Of a DNA stretch of 64,000 nucleotides, positions 63,059 to 64,000 are shown one piece after another. The notes under the pieces were generated by a model that saw only the letters and a program-made list of their open reading frames with translations, was not told where the DNA came from and searched no databases. The position numbers were made by a program, and so were the translations under genes. Location of the stretch: contig NZ_CAAAIW010000013.1 in assembly GCF_900640115.1 (NCBI RefSeq), positions 1 through 64,000 on the forward strand, written 5' to 3'. The first letter of the stretch is position 1; each line of letters opens with the position of its first letter. Source of the DNA: Legionella yabuuchiae. GTDB taxonomy: Bacteria > Pseudomonadota > Gammaproteobacteria > Legionellales > Legionellaceae.

Positions 63059-64000
63059 TTAAGTTTTCTGTAAAGACTCAATGACCGCCCCTAAAAATCG
63101 GGTCGCTTCACCTCCAGTTACTGCGCGATGGTCAAAGCTTAAAGACAACGGCAGAGTGCGATGCGCAACAATATTGCCGTTACTAGAGACAACGGCTTCA
63201 TATAGCCTACCTACCGCAAGAATAGCTACGGCCGGAGGAACAATAATTGGACTCGCAAATCGACCAGCAAACTTCCCAAAGTTTGAAAGAGTAATTGTTG
63301 CACCTTTCAATTTTTCCGGAGCAATGTCTCGTTCTCGAACAGACGTTTTGTATTGGTTGATGATGTTACGAAGCTCGTGGTTAGAAAGGGATTCAGCATT
63401 ATGAATCACGGGAACGAAAAGGCCATCTTCGGTATCCATCGCTAGCCCCAGGTTCACTTCTTCAAAACACCGCCTTGAGGAAGTATCTTTATCAAACCAG
63501 GCATTTAAAGCAGGTTCTTGTTTTGCAGCAGATACGATGGCTGTAATTAATCGAGCCGTGATGTCTTCACCTTCTTTCCAAGACTGGATATCAGCTTCAT
63601 CAAAAATACTGACAGGAACAACTTCTTCATGAGATTGCACCATACTGGTAAGCATTGCTCTCCTGACCCCTCGCAAAGGTTCAAACCCTTCTTTGGGCTT
63701 TGAGCGTTGTTCAGATTCTTTTAAAACATCCTCGCGAGTGACTACGCCCAAATCTCCAGTACCCTTCAATGTTGAGATATCGACGCCTAACTTTTTTGCT
63801 AATAAACGTGCACTAGGAGTCGACTTGGTGCGACTTGAGGCGGATGAGGAGCCAATTATGAAATTATCTTCTGTGACATCTGTGCTTTCTTCTAAGTTTC
63901 CGACCACAGTGCCCTTGTCTTTCGGAGCCTCAGCCTCATCGAGTTCAAACCCCACTAACGGCTCGCCAGTTTTAATGACATCGCCAGGTTTACCATAAAA
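63059..64000 (-). CDS. 2-oxoacid dehydrogenase E2 (dihydrolipoamide acyltransferase), 5' end outside window
   Basis: The C-terminal 313 residues of an E2 component. Visible in order are the end of a lipoyl domain (GKPGDVIKTGEPLVGFELDE), a flexible Ser/Lys linker and an E3-binding domain (ARLLAKKLGVDISTLKGTGD). The acyltransferase core follows (GLAMDTEDGLFVPVIHN, ATITLSNFGKFAGRF, LPLSLSFDHRAVTGGEATRF). The usual HxxxDG motif reads HRAVTG, with Thr for Asp. The frame stays open to 64000, so the N-terminal lipoyl lysine is not visible. It acts in a pyruvate, branched-chain or acetoin dehydrogenase complex; which one is undecided. LipB in this window would supply its lipoate. Confidence 0.9.
   Translation of the reverse strand, partial: FYGKPGDVIKTGEPLVGFELDEAEAPKDKGTVVGNLEESTDVTEDNFIIGSSSASSRTKSTPSARLLAKKLGVDISTLKGTGDLGVVTREDVLKESEQRSKPKEGFEPLRGVRRAMLTSMVQSHEEVVPVSIFDEADIQSWKEGEDITARLITAIVSAAKQEPALNAWFDKDTSSRRCFEEVNLGLAMDTEDGLFVPVIHNAESLSNHELRNIINQYKTSVRERDIAPEKLKGATITLSNFGKFAGRFASPIIVPPAVAILAVGRLYEAVVSSNGNIVAHRTLPLSLSFDHRAVTGGEATRFLGAVIESLQKT

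Overview
The window is AT-rich gammaproteobacterial DNA and almost certainly comes from a Legionella or close Legionellales relative. Three things suggest this. The housekeeping operons have gammaproteobacterial order (ndk-rlmN-pilW-rodZ-hisS-yfgM-bamB-der, accD-folC-dedD-cvpA, dacA-dat-ybeD-lipB, ruvB-ybgC-tolQRAB). Between them sit large eukaryote-like genes typical of Dot/Icm effectors: two giant ankyrin-repeat proteins, two related F-box-like proteins, a Ser/Thr protein kinase and acidic-tailed membrane proteins. One of the F-box-like genes has a PmrA-type direct repeat upstream, the regulator of many Legionella effector genes. The genus assignment and all effector calls are inferences from sequence features; no search was run.

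Layout. 1-11 kb is accessory: a HAD phosphatase, small orphan genes, a 1248-aa ankyrin protein, a broken small gene, an F-box-like protein, a 2OG-Fe(II) oxygenase, a large unknown protein and a Nudix hydrolase. 11-19 kb (minus strand) is a core block for ribosome assembly, outer-membrane assembly, translation, cell shape, pilus biogenesis and rRNA/tRNA methylation. 19-25.7 kb holds miaE, the minC-lpxH pair with an unknown partner, fadD and the second F-box-like gene. 25.8-31.2 kb (minus) is accD-folC-dedD-cvpA-pabB-nudix, linking fatty-acid and folate synthesis with cell-envelope genes. 31.3-43 kb is rich in wall enzymes (two L,D-transpeptidases, RlpA, a D,D-carboxypeptidase with a D-amino-acid transaminase) plus hutH, lipB and a DedA/PAP2 membrane protein.

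43.1-43.8 kb holds a decayed IS4-type transposase between two 53-bp inverted repeats. 43.9-50 kb carries hpt, small core genes and pilBCD. 50.3-57.1 kb is a second accessory island (1355-aa ankyrin protein, HGSNAT-like membrane acyltransferase, kinase) just before ruvB. 57.3-62.9 kb is ruvB-ybgC-tolQRAB followed by an S1/P1 nuclease. The window ends inside a 2-oxoacid dehydrogenase E2 gene.

No rRNA, tRNA or CRISPR array was recognised. Several dispersed palindromic elements lie between genes. The most notable are a hairpin family present at two loci and the inverted-repeat pair flanking the IS remnant. The strongest candidates for undescribed biology are the paired F-box-like/DYSGR proteins, the two 37-residue-period ankyrin proteins, and the small broken gene between the first ankyrin gene and the PmrA-linked gene.
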